Shown in pieces: positions 30,797-40,554 of a DNA stretch of 43,564 nt. This stretch comes from Flammula alnicola. Taxonomy: Eukaryota; Basidiomycota; Agaricomycetes; Agaricales; Strophariaceae. The stretch is taken from the NCBI GenBank assembly GCA_015499995.1, contig JADNRV010000375.1:1-43564 (forward strand), written 5' to 3'. A model generated the notes under the pieces. The model saw only the letters and a program-made list of their open reading frames with translations. It made no database searches and had not been told where the DNA came from. Each line of letters starts with the position of its first letter. The first letter of the stretch is position 1. The position numbers and the translations under genes are program-made.

Positions 30797-31360
30797 ATAG
30801 CATCCAACAGGAGTTGATAATGCCACAGAGCGCCATCGTGATTCCTTCTGTGAGAATCGTTGAAGGCTGTGACTGGATTTTGTTGTTTCAAAATGAATTT
30901 GATAAGCGTTTTAGCACATCACGCATCAGGATTTATACGAAATCTGCTGACGAGAACGCCCTAGCCAACGCCGATATAACAACAGCCCAGTACACGACCG
31001 TGTGTGTTGCCCACAAAATGCCCTTTCACCAATTGCCCCCAGAATTGCTTTGCGCCATTCTCAGTCATCTGGATTCAGAGGACGACTACCGATCGTTATG
31101 TGCATGTGCTTTAACGTGTAGAGCGCTCGTTTCACCCGCTCAGGCTGGCATTTTCCGTACCATATCCCAATACTCCGAGGACCCCATTTTGCTGGCCAAA
31201 TTGGAATCTATACCTCATATTCGGACGTTTACCAAGCATCTACGATTGGTCGAGATTCATAGGCCTTGGATCCAGCGCTCCGAGCTGCTGCATCACACAT
31301 TAGACTTATTGTCTCCTTACATTGTTTCCCTCGCTATACTCCAGCGAAGACGCAAGCCAG
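30797..31360 (+). repeat. Segmental duplication of F-box promoter and 5' coding region
   Basis: Collinear direct copy of 27645-28188, including about 200 bp of promoter. Similarity stops abruptly after CGCAAGCCAGA (31351-31361), a few bases before the left end of the KDZ element. Confidence 0.9.
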
Positions 31361-31368
31361 ACACCTGA
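31018..31368 (+). pseudogene. Truncated F-box paralogue, 116 codons
   Basis: The ATG at 31018 corresponds to the start of the gene at 27846. The F-box is intact (LPPELLCAILSHLDSEDDY, LCACALTCRALVSPAQAGIF) and the frame runs without a break to codon 113, where homology ends; three foreign codons and TGA follow, supplied by the transposon border. All leucine-rich substrate-binding sequence is missing. If translated, the product would be a bare F-box that could still bind Skp1 but not a target, a possible dominant competitor. Whether it is expressed cannot be told, although its promoter was copied too. Confidence 0.85.
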
Positions 31369-31378
31369 TACTGTAGTA
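31368..31378 (+). repeat. Left copy of 11-bp direct repeat at KDZ border
   Basis: ATACTGTAGTA, identical to 41134-41144. It could be the target-site duplication. It is also nearly palindromic (TACT..AGTA), so it could instead be the tip of an inverted repeat. Confidence 0.55.
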
Positions 31379-31455
31379 GGTGTGCACAGTTGACTCTAAT
31401 TACAGTAAAAGCACTGTGCACATTTTATTCTAGCCTGGAGTACTGACCGTGCACA
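31379..31455. repeat. Left subterminal GTGCAC motif cluster
   Basis: Three GTGCAC sites at 31382, 31412 and 31450 in the contexts GTGTGCACAG, CTGTGCACA and CCGTGCACAC, with CTCTAG/CTAGAGTA strings between them. They mirror the cluster at the right end. Confidence 0.65.
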
Positions 31456-31779
31456 CTTCTACTCTAGCTAGAGTAGAGTTCTATGTCCACATTTGGCATG
31501 TACCCTCCGTGGGCTCCCCGTGCCACCTTCGGCAGGTCGCAGCGCCATCCCACCTATGCGCCCCGGTCCCGCCTCCCGCCCATGCGCCAGGGCGCATTCC
31601 AAATAAATCTGTGATAGGTGAATTCCTTTTTATGAGGAATTCCCACACTTCGGACTTGTGTCTGATGGAAATAAACCATACAAAAATAATATTTATTCGT
31701 CTACTCATAAGTGTGTATTACCATTGTCGTCGTCGTCTGCCTCCAAAAAATAAGAAAATAAATTCATTCAATCATGAAC

Positions 31780-34700
31780 CTAATTTTCTACATCATTGTC
31801 CTCGTCTTCGTCTGCCTCCAATGCCTTCATCGCAAGCTCGACCGTTTGACCAGATCTCCGGACATATTCCTCAACGTTCTTCCAAACTTCAAGACAATGA
31901 TTTTTCATCGCCAGAAACTGCGCCGACTGCTCACGCGCATACGCTACCCTCCCCTCAACTGATGCATCATCCCACAGGACGCCAGGAAGGCCCCACGGCT
32001 CTCCACCTCTGCTAGCGCGCTCCTCCCACTCGGTAGATTTGTACTGGAAGTAAGTCAGCACCCGGCGCATTTCTTCTTGAAGAAGTTCGACCTCTTCATG
32101 CCAGCGATCTCGCCGAGCACGGCTTTTGCACCACTCAATCCTAAGGCCTGTAAAATATTTAGCTAGAAGGTATCGTAGACAAACAAGAAAACATACTTTC
32201 GTGGAGTCGTTCATCTTCATTAAAATCAACCTCTCCTCCTAGGCGAGTCCAAATCCATGATATCGTCCTTCGACCTTCCGAAGTGGTCGATGATTTCTTA
32301 CCTTTCGCATTCTTCTTACCTTTTCCTTGCTTTGTTTCTTCTGGTGTTAGCGGCCTAACGTCCACGTCGTTTAGAACTGGGAGACTGATATCCCATCCAA
32401 CCTGCTGAATCACAGGAGCGAGCTCTGAAAGCGCCGTTCGTGCAGTGCGATATTTCTTAACTGCGGTGTTAACTTTGGCCTGAATGCGCTGAACAATTCC
32501 TTGAGACCGTGTATTCCGCCGCTGCCCCCGCTGAAATCTTTCTTTGTCAATGAGGACGAAAGACCTCATGCATAGCGCATCTCGCAGGTCGTCAAGCGCG
32601 TCGCCACACTGAGCATAACGTAGCCGCCATTCTATATGCTTCAAGCGAACGTCACATGGTGTCTGGGAGGGGATGGATGACGGCAAAAACAGGGGAATAT
32701 CAGAAGGCGATGGCTCTTGAGGCTCCTTGGCGTCGACTGCACGAGATCGTAGAAGGTGTAGACTTGGAATGTACATATGCTCGATTTCTATCCAAGCGTC
32801 AATTTTTCGTTTCAACGAGTTTGATCGCAGGGTCAACTTGGCCTTCTGATCGTCAGTCGCATGTATTCCTAGCAATTCTTGATCCACTTTGAGGCGATGT
32901 CTAAGTGGCAAGTGAGATCAAGACGGGCATGAACGATGAAATGGACTTACTGTTGATTCTCCAACTCGAGGCCCACTGTAACTAGCTGACTCGCAGATAC
33001 GTCTTCATGCATATTAAATCCTGTTCCGTCTTTTAAAGACTTCGTTTCCTCATCAGCGAGCTGACGGCGGACGGCCTGTTGTGATAGCCCTGATATGTAG
33101 TCAGATTTATTGTAAAATAAATATAGATCACTGCTCACCTTTCAATGATGCTTCAAATGGATTTGGCTTGGAATGATCATCTTCCCAAGCATCCAATTGA
33201 GCTGTCCACTCAGCAACATCTTCTTCGGGTAGACCGTGCGAGAACTCAACATGAAGACGTGACTTCTCCGCCAATTCAAGGACGGCTTCCTTAATTTGAC
33301 GGAGCAAAAATGTTCCTATAAAAATGTCTCAATATCAATACCAGTCAATGATAAAATTAAGCCTACTTACCCATTGAGGACGTCTTTCGCCAATTGAAAT
33401 CACCAAAATGACCATCGACTGTATCGCGGCGATTCCCGGGACCCATCTCGCGTGTGCTAGTCGCAACGGGATTGATGTGGTCCCATCCCCTTTCCACACC
33501 TTCGCCATCTGTCCTCGCGCATCCCTTGTTGTAGTTGAGTGAATAGATTGTTTGGCATGCCATAATATGAGCGCGAAGGTGGAACTTCGGTATGAGAAAG
33601 CGGAATACTGGCATTGTTTCGGGGTCAAACTGGAGAGAGGTTGGATATATCTTCATTCGATCCCACAAATGGATGCTCCACTGGCAGGCGATATCGTATG
33701 AAACGGTTATAAAAGGGACATTAGGTCGTAGCTTTAGACTATTAAAAAATATATAGTCCATATTAATATAGCTATTTTTTGATTCAGTGAATGGAACGGC
33801 AGTGTAATAATTCCACTAACCGTTCGCCTTTCTGTAAGTCACCTACACCATTGGGTCGCTTCATGTCATGTCGCGTACAATCACATGTACCAGCCCCAGA
33901 GGCGGCGTACCCTTCCATCGCACGCTCTTTATTGACAGCATTATGATTGGAGCATGTACTGGGCTTATGAACTCGTCAGGTTTGACGTGACTTCTAAAAG
34001 TCAAAACCACATACCTCCTGCAAAATCAATGTTCCGAAAGTTTGGAGGTAACTCTTGAATCCGTCTTCCTCAACAAAATAGGCCCATCCTTGCGACAAAC
34101 CTGGGTCTGCCAAATGACTTGACACAATCTTCCGCTTCAAACGGAAGTTCGCATCAAGGCCGATGAAGAGGCCATACAAAAATCTACAGAACTGTAAGTG
34201 GACATTGACATATGATACAGATATGAGCTTACTGCTTCGACTTTGGGGTATTCTCCCATCCATCAGGCAAATTTATCCCAACTTGCGGGCAAGCAGGACA
34301 TAATAATGCCAACTCGCCATGGCGTGTCCCAGCTGCACCCGTCCGATCATGTCCTCTCCCACCTCGTTTCAGCATCGACATGTGGCCGTATTCACGTACT
34401 ACTCTAAGAAGCGTAGCATATCGATTCTAGAACACAATCAAATAAAATATTTCGAAAGGATGTTCAATTAAACTCTTACCTTTGGTCTTTTCGTCCCAGT
34501 ATTATCTGTCAGCCTTGAAAGGGTTTTGTGAAACTCGAAGACAGTCGATTTTGACTCGAATGACAAGAGTTGGAAAAACCGCAGGAGACGAAATGTGACT
34601 GCTGTGCGTGGAAAGCCAACAGTTGCCGGAAACCATCCAAATCGAAGAAGTTGAATAAAGGTCGGAAGCGCTTTCTCACAATCGCAAAAGAGCACGTTCA

Positions 34701-35491
34701 CAGTATGAATGCCGTTCAAATCGAGGAGAGTGAAAGCGCCCCCGAATGCTGAAACCGGAGAAGGACATGGTTCGCCGAATGCATGGCCAAGCTGAAAGCG
34801 GTGTCCCAGGGACATGAGGTCAATGCGTTTGAAGTATCCTTCAGAGTGGAACCACTTCTAACGGTGTGGTGGGTTGTCAGCGAATACACATCATTAAGAA
34901 TGTTTGATCAAACCTCGGGTCGGTGAAGCCCACACCGCTCGTGCAAGCTCAGGATGCATTCTTGACAGACCAAGTCCATTCCATCGCAGTCTGGGCATCT
35001 GTACTCTGCAACAGCGCCAGATCGGCAACGTAGACAGGCGCTTGAAAAGCCGCCTCTTCCTTCCAATCTCAAAACTTCAGAGATGAACTGCTCTCGATCC
35101 TGGACCCAGTCGAGAAGAGGATGTTCCTATTTATTAAATTTAATGGCCGAAATACCATGAGTTCGAAGGAATAACTTACTGGGCGCCGCTTCTTGAAAGC
35201 TGTCTGCTCATCGTGTTCGCTCGGGTCTCCTGGAAGAGCATTCCAGTCATTGACAGGATGATCACTGAAATCGTCTTGTATGGAGGAGGAATTATTCGAA
35301 GGTAAAGCGCCCAATTCATCGAGGTTCTCAACAGAGACATAAGCTGAGCGGGAGGAAATGCGGCCATCTGGTAAGATTCGAAACTCAGTTGAGCGAGACT
35401 CAACGGTGTTTTTGGACTGATCATTCTCTACAAGCTCCTCAGGACCAGGAAGGCGTTCCATAACGCCAACTTTTAGATGTCGACGCTTCAT
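31780..35491 (-). CDS. KDZ-family transposase with CxC2-like cysteine cluster, 1065 aa
   Basis: Minus-strand exons are 35491-35180, 35126-34914, 34857-34480, 34426-34233, 34183-34015, 33963-33821, 33771-33371, 33315-33139, 33089-32951, 32900-32197 and 32147-31780. All phases agree, giving 1065 residues, the usual size. Residues 105-175 hold a zinc-binding cluster (CLRC, CPDC, CQEC, then HERC and H), and 176-301 the typical CxC2 continuation (VLFCDCEKA, LLRFGWFPATVGFPRTA, LSRLTDNTG). The transposase core follows: GLDANFRLKR (D376), SYDIACQW (D496) and TDGEGVERGW (E560 or E563), the expected D, D, E. Signature strings STCSNHNAVN and KGERYINMDYIF are present. The tail is coiled and ends in an acidic run. 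By family knowledge it cuts and joins the element's DNA ends. The introns at 34184-34232 and 33964-34014 rest on less usual acceptors. Nothing is broken. Confidence 0.92.
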
Positions 35492-35802
35492 AGCAAGGGC
35501 GTGGATTTTTGGGGTGAAAGAGCAGGAATCAACAGAGAACTAACTTAGACACAAATGCATTGCGCTGCCGTGTAAGTTCAGACCAAACACCCGGTTATTG
35601 GTGAGCACATGGCGGCGAGATCTCTACCGGAACTTATGTTCTATCAAAATTGTCTAGACTACTTATCATATGCTCGTTGAGACATTATCTAAACTAGCCA
35701 CAGAGATCGACAAATACACTATCAGTGAGCCTCACAAGTTTCCCTTCGACAGCTGGAGAGCAGGTCAGGTCGATGAGGACATATTCCTTCTTGGTCTTCA
35801 AA
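35492..35802. other. Spacer between transposase start and next minus-strand gene
   Basis: About 310 bp, the likely promoter of the transposase. No repeat or other gene was seen. Confidence 0.5.
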
Positions 35803-36371
35803 TCATATCGCTGGATTGTACGATAACCACATCGTCAGAGTCGACGGTGTACCTATGTGCGATGGGGGGTCAACGATGGACCTGGTGCGTGACCTTTTCG
35901 GAGTCGAGGGACCTGGTTCGGCATATGGTGAACTCGTGCCTTGTGTGGCGTATGTTGCCATGTCAGAACTACCGCTGTCCGAACCACTGGCATCCAATTC
36001 ATCATCCTTGTTGATATCGGTGTCTTCGGCTTTCCTTCTGAAATGGAAGATATGAAATGAATAGACGTACTAGGATGATAAAATGTTTAGTCCACTTACT
36101 TTCTTCCACTCTGAGCAAGGTGTCCATTGATGAACTCCTTGAAATGTTCTCGAACTACCCAATTGAACCGGTTCTCATATGAGAAGAATGGATGAGAACA
36201 AAGTTCATCCGAGAGGTCTGGCATAATAACAGTTATGTGATTAGTATGAAATAGATGCCATATTGCAACGCAAAACATACGGAGGATCTCACGCTTGAAT
36301 TCAAGCAGATCGGCATCGGTGGATGAGGTGAGGACTTTTTCGACCTGCCTACCAACGTTGCAGAAACACAT
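35803..36371 (-). CDS. Small KDZ-borne protein with basic patch and acidic tail, 147 aa
   Basis: Exons 36371-36281, 36217-36100 and 36037-35803 join in phase to 147 residues. Splicing is supported by clear signals (GTATGT..CCAG and GTAAGT..TTCAG). The N-terminus reads MCFCNVGRQVEKVL; the frame is open upstream across an acceptor-like CTGCACAG, so the true start may lie in an earlier exon. A compact segment (SYENRFNWVVREHFKEF) is followed by a nuclear-localisation-like patch (GRKKRKAED) and a Ser/Asp/Pro-rich disordered tail. I do not recognise the family. Its place next to the transposase, same strand, suggests an accessory role in the element. The tail would be translated to a stop at 35803. 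Confidence 0.55.
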
Positions 36372-36399
36372 GATCTTAGTGAGGAATTTTCTGTGCAGT

Positions 36400-36556
36400 C
36401 AGTCAGCCTTAAAGCTTAAATCCCTGCAGATCTCTTAAGCGAGTTTCTATAAGGGAATTGAACCCAATATCATTGATCTTCGCTTTGCAGTCAGCCTTAA
36501 AGCTTAAATCCCTGCAGATCTCTTAAGCGAGTTCCCAATATCATTGATCTTCGCTT
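36400..36556. repeat. Two-copy tandem repeat, 88 and 69 bp
   Basis: Unit starting CAGTCAGCCTTAAAGC and ending TTGATCTTCGCTT; the second copy (36488-36556) lacks about 20 internal bases present in the first. Confidence 0.85.
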
Positions 36557-36689
36557 CAAGTGGCGCCGATTCCTTTTATAGCATAGAACACTAATCTCTG
36601 AGAAATGGCTCTTCGGAGCCATTTGTAGGATTCCAAGCTATGACCAGCAGAGTACTGCATCTGGTTATGCCTGGAGGAAACTCAATTTC

Positions 36690-37015
36690 GAAATAGTTTC
36701 GCGGATTGCATGCACGCCAAAAATAACAGCCAGTAAATTCAAATAGGCCTGGAGGCAACTCAATTTCGAAATAGTTTTTACGAATTGTAGAGCGGATACG
36801 GAGTGCATGCACGCCAAAAAGAACAGCCAGTAAATTCAAATAGCAGCATAAAGTATAGAGTGCACGCACACCAGAAAAAACAGCCAGTAAATTCAAATAG
36901 CGGCATCAAGTGACTGTACACCATATCGAAATATTTTAGAATTCGTTGAGCGGATACGGAGTGCACGCATGCACGCCAGAAAGAACAGCCAGTAAATTCA
37001 AATAGTGGCATAAAG
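36690..37015. repeat. Four copies of a dispersed short repeat
   Basis: The string AGCCAGTAAATTCAAATAG occurs at 36728, 36825, 36882 and 36987, each preceded by GCACGCCA/ACACCA and purines. Partial longer matches (GAAATAGTTT, GAGCGGATACGGAGTGCA) extend some copies. On the minus strand each copy spells a FEFTGC-x-FWRAC-like peptide, but spacings of 97, 57 and 105 bp do not keep one frame. Confidence 0.85.
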
Positions 37016-37474
37016 AGAGAAGTTTTGATATGAGCGATAAGCACATGTACATGGGGGAAATTACACCGCACCTTTGCTAGACCAGTCGCTCCGAGATATG
37101 CAAGATGATGGTCTATCCGAGTCGGACACTGTAAGTATGTGACACACCTTTTCTGACACTCCATATGCCATTACACAAGCAGAAATGCATCTGAGTACCA
37201 CCTCCTAGCCTGCTCACCACCAAGGAAACGGAATGGCCAGCTCCTCGAATCTTCCTGAGAGCATGCCTGCTGACTTCAAACTCATCCCTTTCGAATATGG
37301 CAAGCTTCTCCCCCAGTCCATTATTATTTCAGCTATCCTTTCGGTCGAAGCTGCAACAAATTATAGGTTTCTTGACCAATCAGCACCGGAAACCGAAAGC
37401 AGTGAACGTTCATGTGTCAAGGCTTCTACTGCAACAAAGAAATGCTTGCTGCTTCGCAAGCCTAGTAAAAGGTA

Positions 37475-37725
37475 AATAACTCGTTTGTATTCTTACATTC
37501 ATGATTTATTCAAACAACTCCTAAAAGAATTCATCATCCTAGTTATAGGAATAGTGCCGTTTCTATTAGGCGCATCAGAAAAGACAAGCACGGCTTTCCG
37601 CTTCGCAAACCAAGTGAAAGGTGAGCAACATATTTTATACTCAGGCCACCAATTTATTAATTCTGATCTTCATAAAGAATTCGTAATCCTGGTTATAAGA
37701 ACAGTGCAGTTTCGATTCAGTGCAC
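37475..37725. repeat. Degenerate direct repeat pair
   Basis: Around 37475-37575 and 37620-37720: AAGAATTCxTxATCCTxGTTATA followed by AxAGTGCxGTTTC, with CGCTTCGCAAxCCxAGTxAAAGG before each. About 140 bp period. Confidence 0.6.
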
Positions 37726-38406
37726 TGGTAGGTGAAAGGGCGAACTTCCATATGTTTCTCGAGCGAAGAATATGTACTTCGTATTCACTTTAATTAAGAC
37801 GGAACTTTCTATCGAGGATACCCTATTTTTTATTTACATCTGCGAGTGTTACCGAGAGATTAAGTCCATGTTCTACCTTCCGAAATTGGTTGTGCTGGCA
37901 TCACATCGTCGGTGTGCTCCCAGACATTATGGCGAGGTCGATGAGGGTAACCGTACGACTAAGGAAGTGGGGTGCTGTCGGATGATCGTCGGATACGTTG
38001 CCGCCGTTTCGCAAAGGCGAGAATTCGAGAAAGGAGCCCCTAGGAACCACTGAGTGTGTGCGACCCAGAATTGACGTAGTATGTGACCTGACCTTTGCGC
38101 TGGGAAGAACGCACAGCAGGCATATGTCCTCGAAAATATACAAAGTAACCTTCTAATACAGTCTGAATGCACCTGTTTTTAATTTACAGATATGAATTTT
38201 GCTAAGAGTATGACATGTAATATCTTCCAAGGCGGTACAAGTTTCGAATTAAGTACATATGCTAATGAAACTAAACCCGACTCCTTCCTGAACGTTGAAC
38301 TCTTGTACGTATGAATTTTGCTCATACCTCCTGTATTTAGTTCTTAAAAATATGATCTAACTATTCTCCAGCTATCTTATTCTATATGTGCAGTCAATCT
38401 TTCAAA

Positions 38407-38566
38407 ATTCTGTACGCTCTAGGGTCACATACATATCCAAAATAGAGTCGCATACATATGGGTCACATACATCGTCGCATACACTCTATTTTTAGCTTGG
38501 ACAAGATGATAGGCATTGATAGCAACACGGCGTCGCTCCCATCAGCAACACAGTGTCGCTCCCATC
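38407..38566. repeat. Short direct and inverted repeats upstream of the coiled-coil gene
   Basis: GGGTCACATACAT and GTCGCATACA each occur twice between 38412 and 38482; AAAATAGAGT (38439-38448) pairs with ACTCTATTTT (38483-38492) as a hairpin; and a 23-bp unit starting AGCAACAC is repeated at 38521-38543 and 38544-38566. All lie just upstream of the start codon at 38592. Confidence 0.8.
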
Positions 38567-38591
38567 AGTCCTCTTTGACTGCTTGCTCTCA

Positions 38592-39314
38592 ATGGCACCA
38601 GACACAAGGAAATTCGCAAAGCGAAAGGTTGGACCGGATGGACTTACAAAACAACAGCGCTACTTGCTGAAGTACGTGTTTTACATATATTTTAAGAGCT
38701 GAACCTCACTGGCCACGTTCATAGACCTGAGAAGAAGGCCAAAGCGTATGCTGGAAATAGAGAGCGTATTGCAGCAGCCAGGAAAAGATTGTAAATATTT
38801 CTTTCCTTTCTAAGACTTGTATATTATTAAGGGATTAATGTTCTATTTGTTTCACAGGAAGGAGGCTGGAGTGAACCAGAAGACTCCACCTCGCAGTATG
38901 AAAACAGACACCAAGACGCGATATCAAATATTCAGTCTTCGTGTTCTTGGCGCTGCGGAATATGGCGATTATACTATGGACTGTCTAAATACGGCCCAGG
39001 ATTCTGAACGCCTCGAGGCCACTAAGCAGGTAAATAAGGCCTACAATAACATGGGCGAAGTAGTCGAGCAAGGGAGGAAGCTCTTGCGTGAGCTATCTCG
39101 TGATATCGAAAGGCATCGTGAGATGTGGAATAGCGTCTTAAACCAGATGCTGGGATTGTACGGGAACATGAGACTTATGTCGAATGAACGAAGCAGGTTT
39201 ACTACGGATGAGGATAGGATGGCATTGGATACACTTAGTGACGATCTGGAACACCTGGAGGAGCTAGAGAGGGAGGAGCTAGAGATGGAGGGCAGGGGCT
39301 TCGAGGACGACTGA
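38592..39314 (+). CDS. KDZ-borne basic/coiled-coil protein, 200 aa
   Basis: Exons 38592-38671, 38725-38790 and 38858-39314 join in phase to 200 residues. The first 65 residues are strongly basic (KFAKRKVGPDG, PEKKAKAY, ARKRLKEAG), as in nucleic-acid-binding tails. The rest is helical with charged heptads (EQGRKLLRELSRDIERHREM; LEHLEELEREELEMEGRG) and ends in an acidic stretch. No enzyme motif is visible. It is the only gene of the element on the plus strand. A DNA-binding accessory or structural partner of the transposase is a guess from charge and location; I do not recognise the family. Confidence 0.65.
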
Positions 39315-39487
39315 GGATGAGTTGGTTGTGCATATTCCAAAGTAGCCGCATGTTTTCACACTTATCTGTATGGTTGCACAATTAGACGAGGTGAACGTAT
39401 CATCAGCAATTTTTCTTTTTCGAACTAACCATGTCAATAACTCATGCTTCCGATACATGGGCATTGGGTGCAATCACGCAATAAAAC

Positions 39488-39635
39488 GGTTCCGTTCTGT
39501 TATCATGGCCGGCTATGCATAGGATAACTTCCTGATGGGTTTCACGGACGATTATTGGAAATGGTGCCATTCCGTTATCACGGCTCGCTATGCATAGGAT
39601 AACTTCCTGATGGGTTTCGGATGATTATTGGAAAT
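39488..39635. repeat. Two-copy tandem repeat, about 75 bp
   Basis: 39488-39562 and 39563-39635 share GCATAGGATAACTTCCTGAT and GATTATTGGAAAT with few changes. It lies in the 3' spacer between the coiled-coil gene and the convergent next gene. Confidence 0.9.
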
Positions 39636-39750
39636 AATACTTAAGGGGTAAGCTTTGCATTTATGGAGAATGTGGCAAACACTCTATTTCAAGATATGAT
39701 CAACTCTATTTTAAGATATCATCAAGTACAACTGATAACGAGCGGGCAAT

Positions 39751-40554
39751 CTACTGGTGGGTGGAATGGTAATCATCAAAAGTTATAGGGGTCTCATTGA
39801 CGATAAACTCAACCTGCTTGACAAGCCCAGAACGCAGATGGTGATCGAACACATTCCTCGCCTGCGATTCATTTTCACATCTCACAGCCTGTCCACCCGG
39901 AATGCGTTCGATGTTGGAAGTAACGTACTGGCTAAATCATTCATTAGAGCTCTGGAAAGAAGGTGGAATGTAAATAATAACTTACGATCCTTGAAAAATA
40001 CCGGGATTGCGGCCCACCGTTATGGCGTACCAACGAGACTCAGGGGGAGTGCCAGTATGAACAGACATATCGACAGGGTCTAGATTGCCTACAAGCAAAT
40101 GAGACTAGAAAATATATGGCAACAAGTGGAAACTCACTAGTCTGAGAGGCTGCAGTAACAGCGGCCATAGGCGGATTCGCAATAGCAGCAGTTGCGGGTG
40201 CATCTGCAGAGGCAGTAGTCACAGGAGCCATAGATTCAGGAACCACAACAAAGGCATCGGTATCAGCAGCGGACTGCAGCGCTGCACGAAAATAAAATTG
40301 TATATTAGAATCAAAGGAACAAGCGGAAGAAAAAAAAATACCTTCGGTAACAACCCCATCGACCATGGATTGTGCCATAAGAACGACCGCTAGGTTGATA
40401 GGAATGTAAGATAAGTCTATGAATATGATAACGGAAGTAACTTACAGCCATTAAGCTCACGAAGCGAGGAAGATAGGTCCCTGAGGAAAGCACCCAACGA
40501 CATCTCTGAGCTGGGGACCTCAGACAGATCGGTGGGCTGGTTAGAGGAGACCAT
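39751..40554 (-). CDS. RNase H1 N-terminal (viroplasmin)-like domain protein, 194 aa
   Basis: Minus-strand exons 40554-40446, 40389-40342, 40281-40138, 40088-39986 and 39931-39751 join in phase to 194 residues. The first 100 residues are Ser/Thr/Ala-rich and disordered. The last 85 start RWYAITVGRNPGIFQGS and continue with IPGGQAVRCENESQARNVF. This is the layout of the small domain at the N-terminus of eukaryotic RNase H1, also found in caulimovirus viroplasmin: a K/R-Y/W-Y-x-V-x-x-G motif, Gly-x-Phe/Tyr, then an aromatic or charged helix. In RNase H1 that domain binds RNA-DNA hybrids. No RNase H catalytic domain follows, so this would be a binder, not a nuclease. Such stand-alone proteins occur in Agaricomycetes; presence inside a KDZ element is noteworthy. 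Identification is from motif memory. Confidence 0.6.

Larger units (their letters stand above)
36372..38591. other. Repeat-rich interior of the KDZ element
   Basis: Contains four kinds of short repeats described separately and no gene that I can support. Frames on both strands around 36591-37475 arise from the repeats. Confidence 0.55.

Noticed and set aside
37233..38053. Plus-strand frames in the KDZ interior as a fifth gene.
   Set aside because: They cross degenerate direct repeats and AT-rich sequence; no splice model joins them and no motif is visible.
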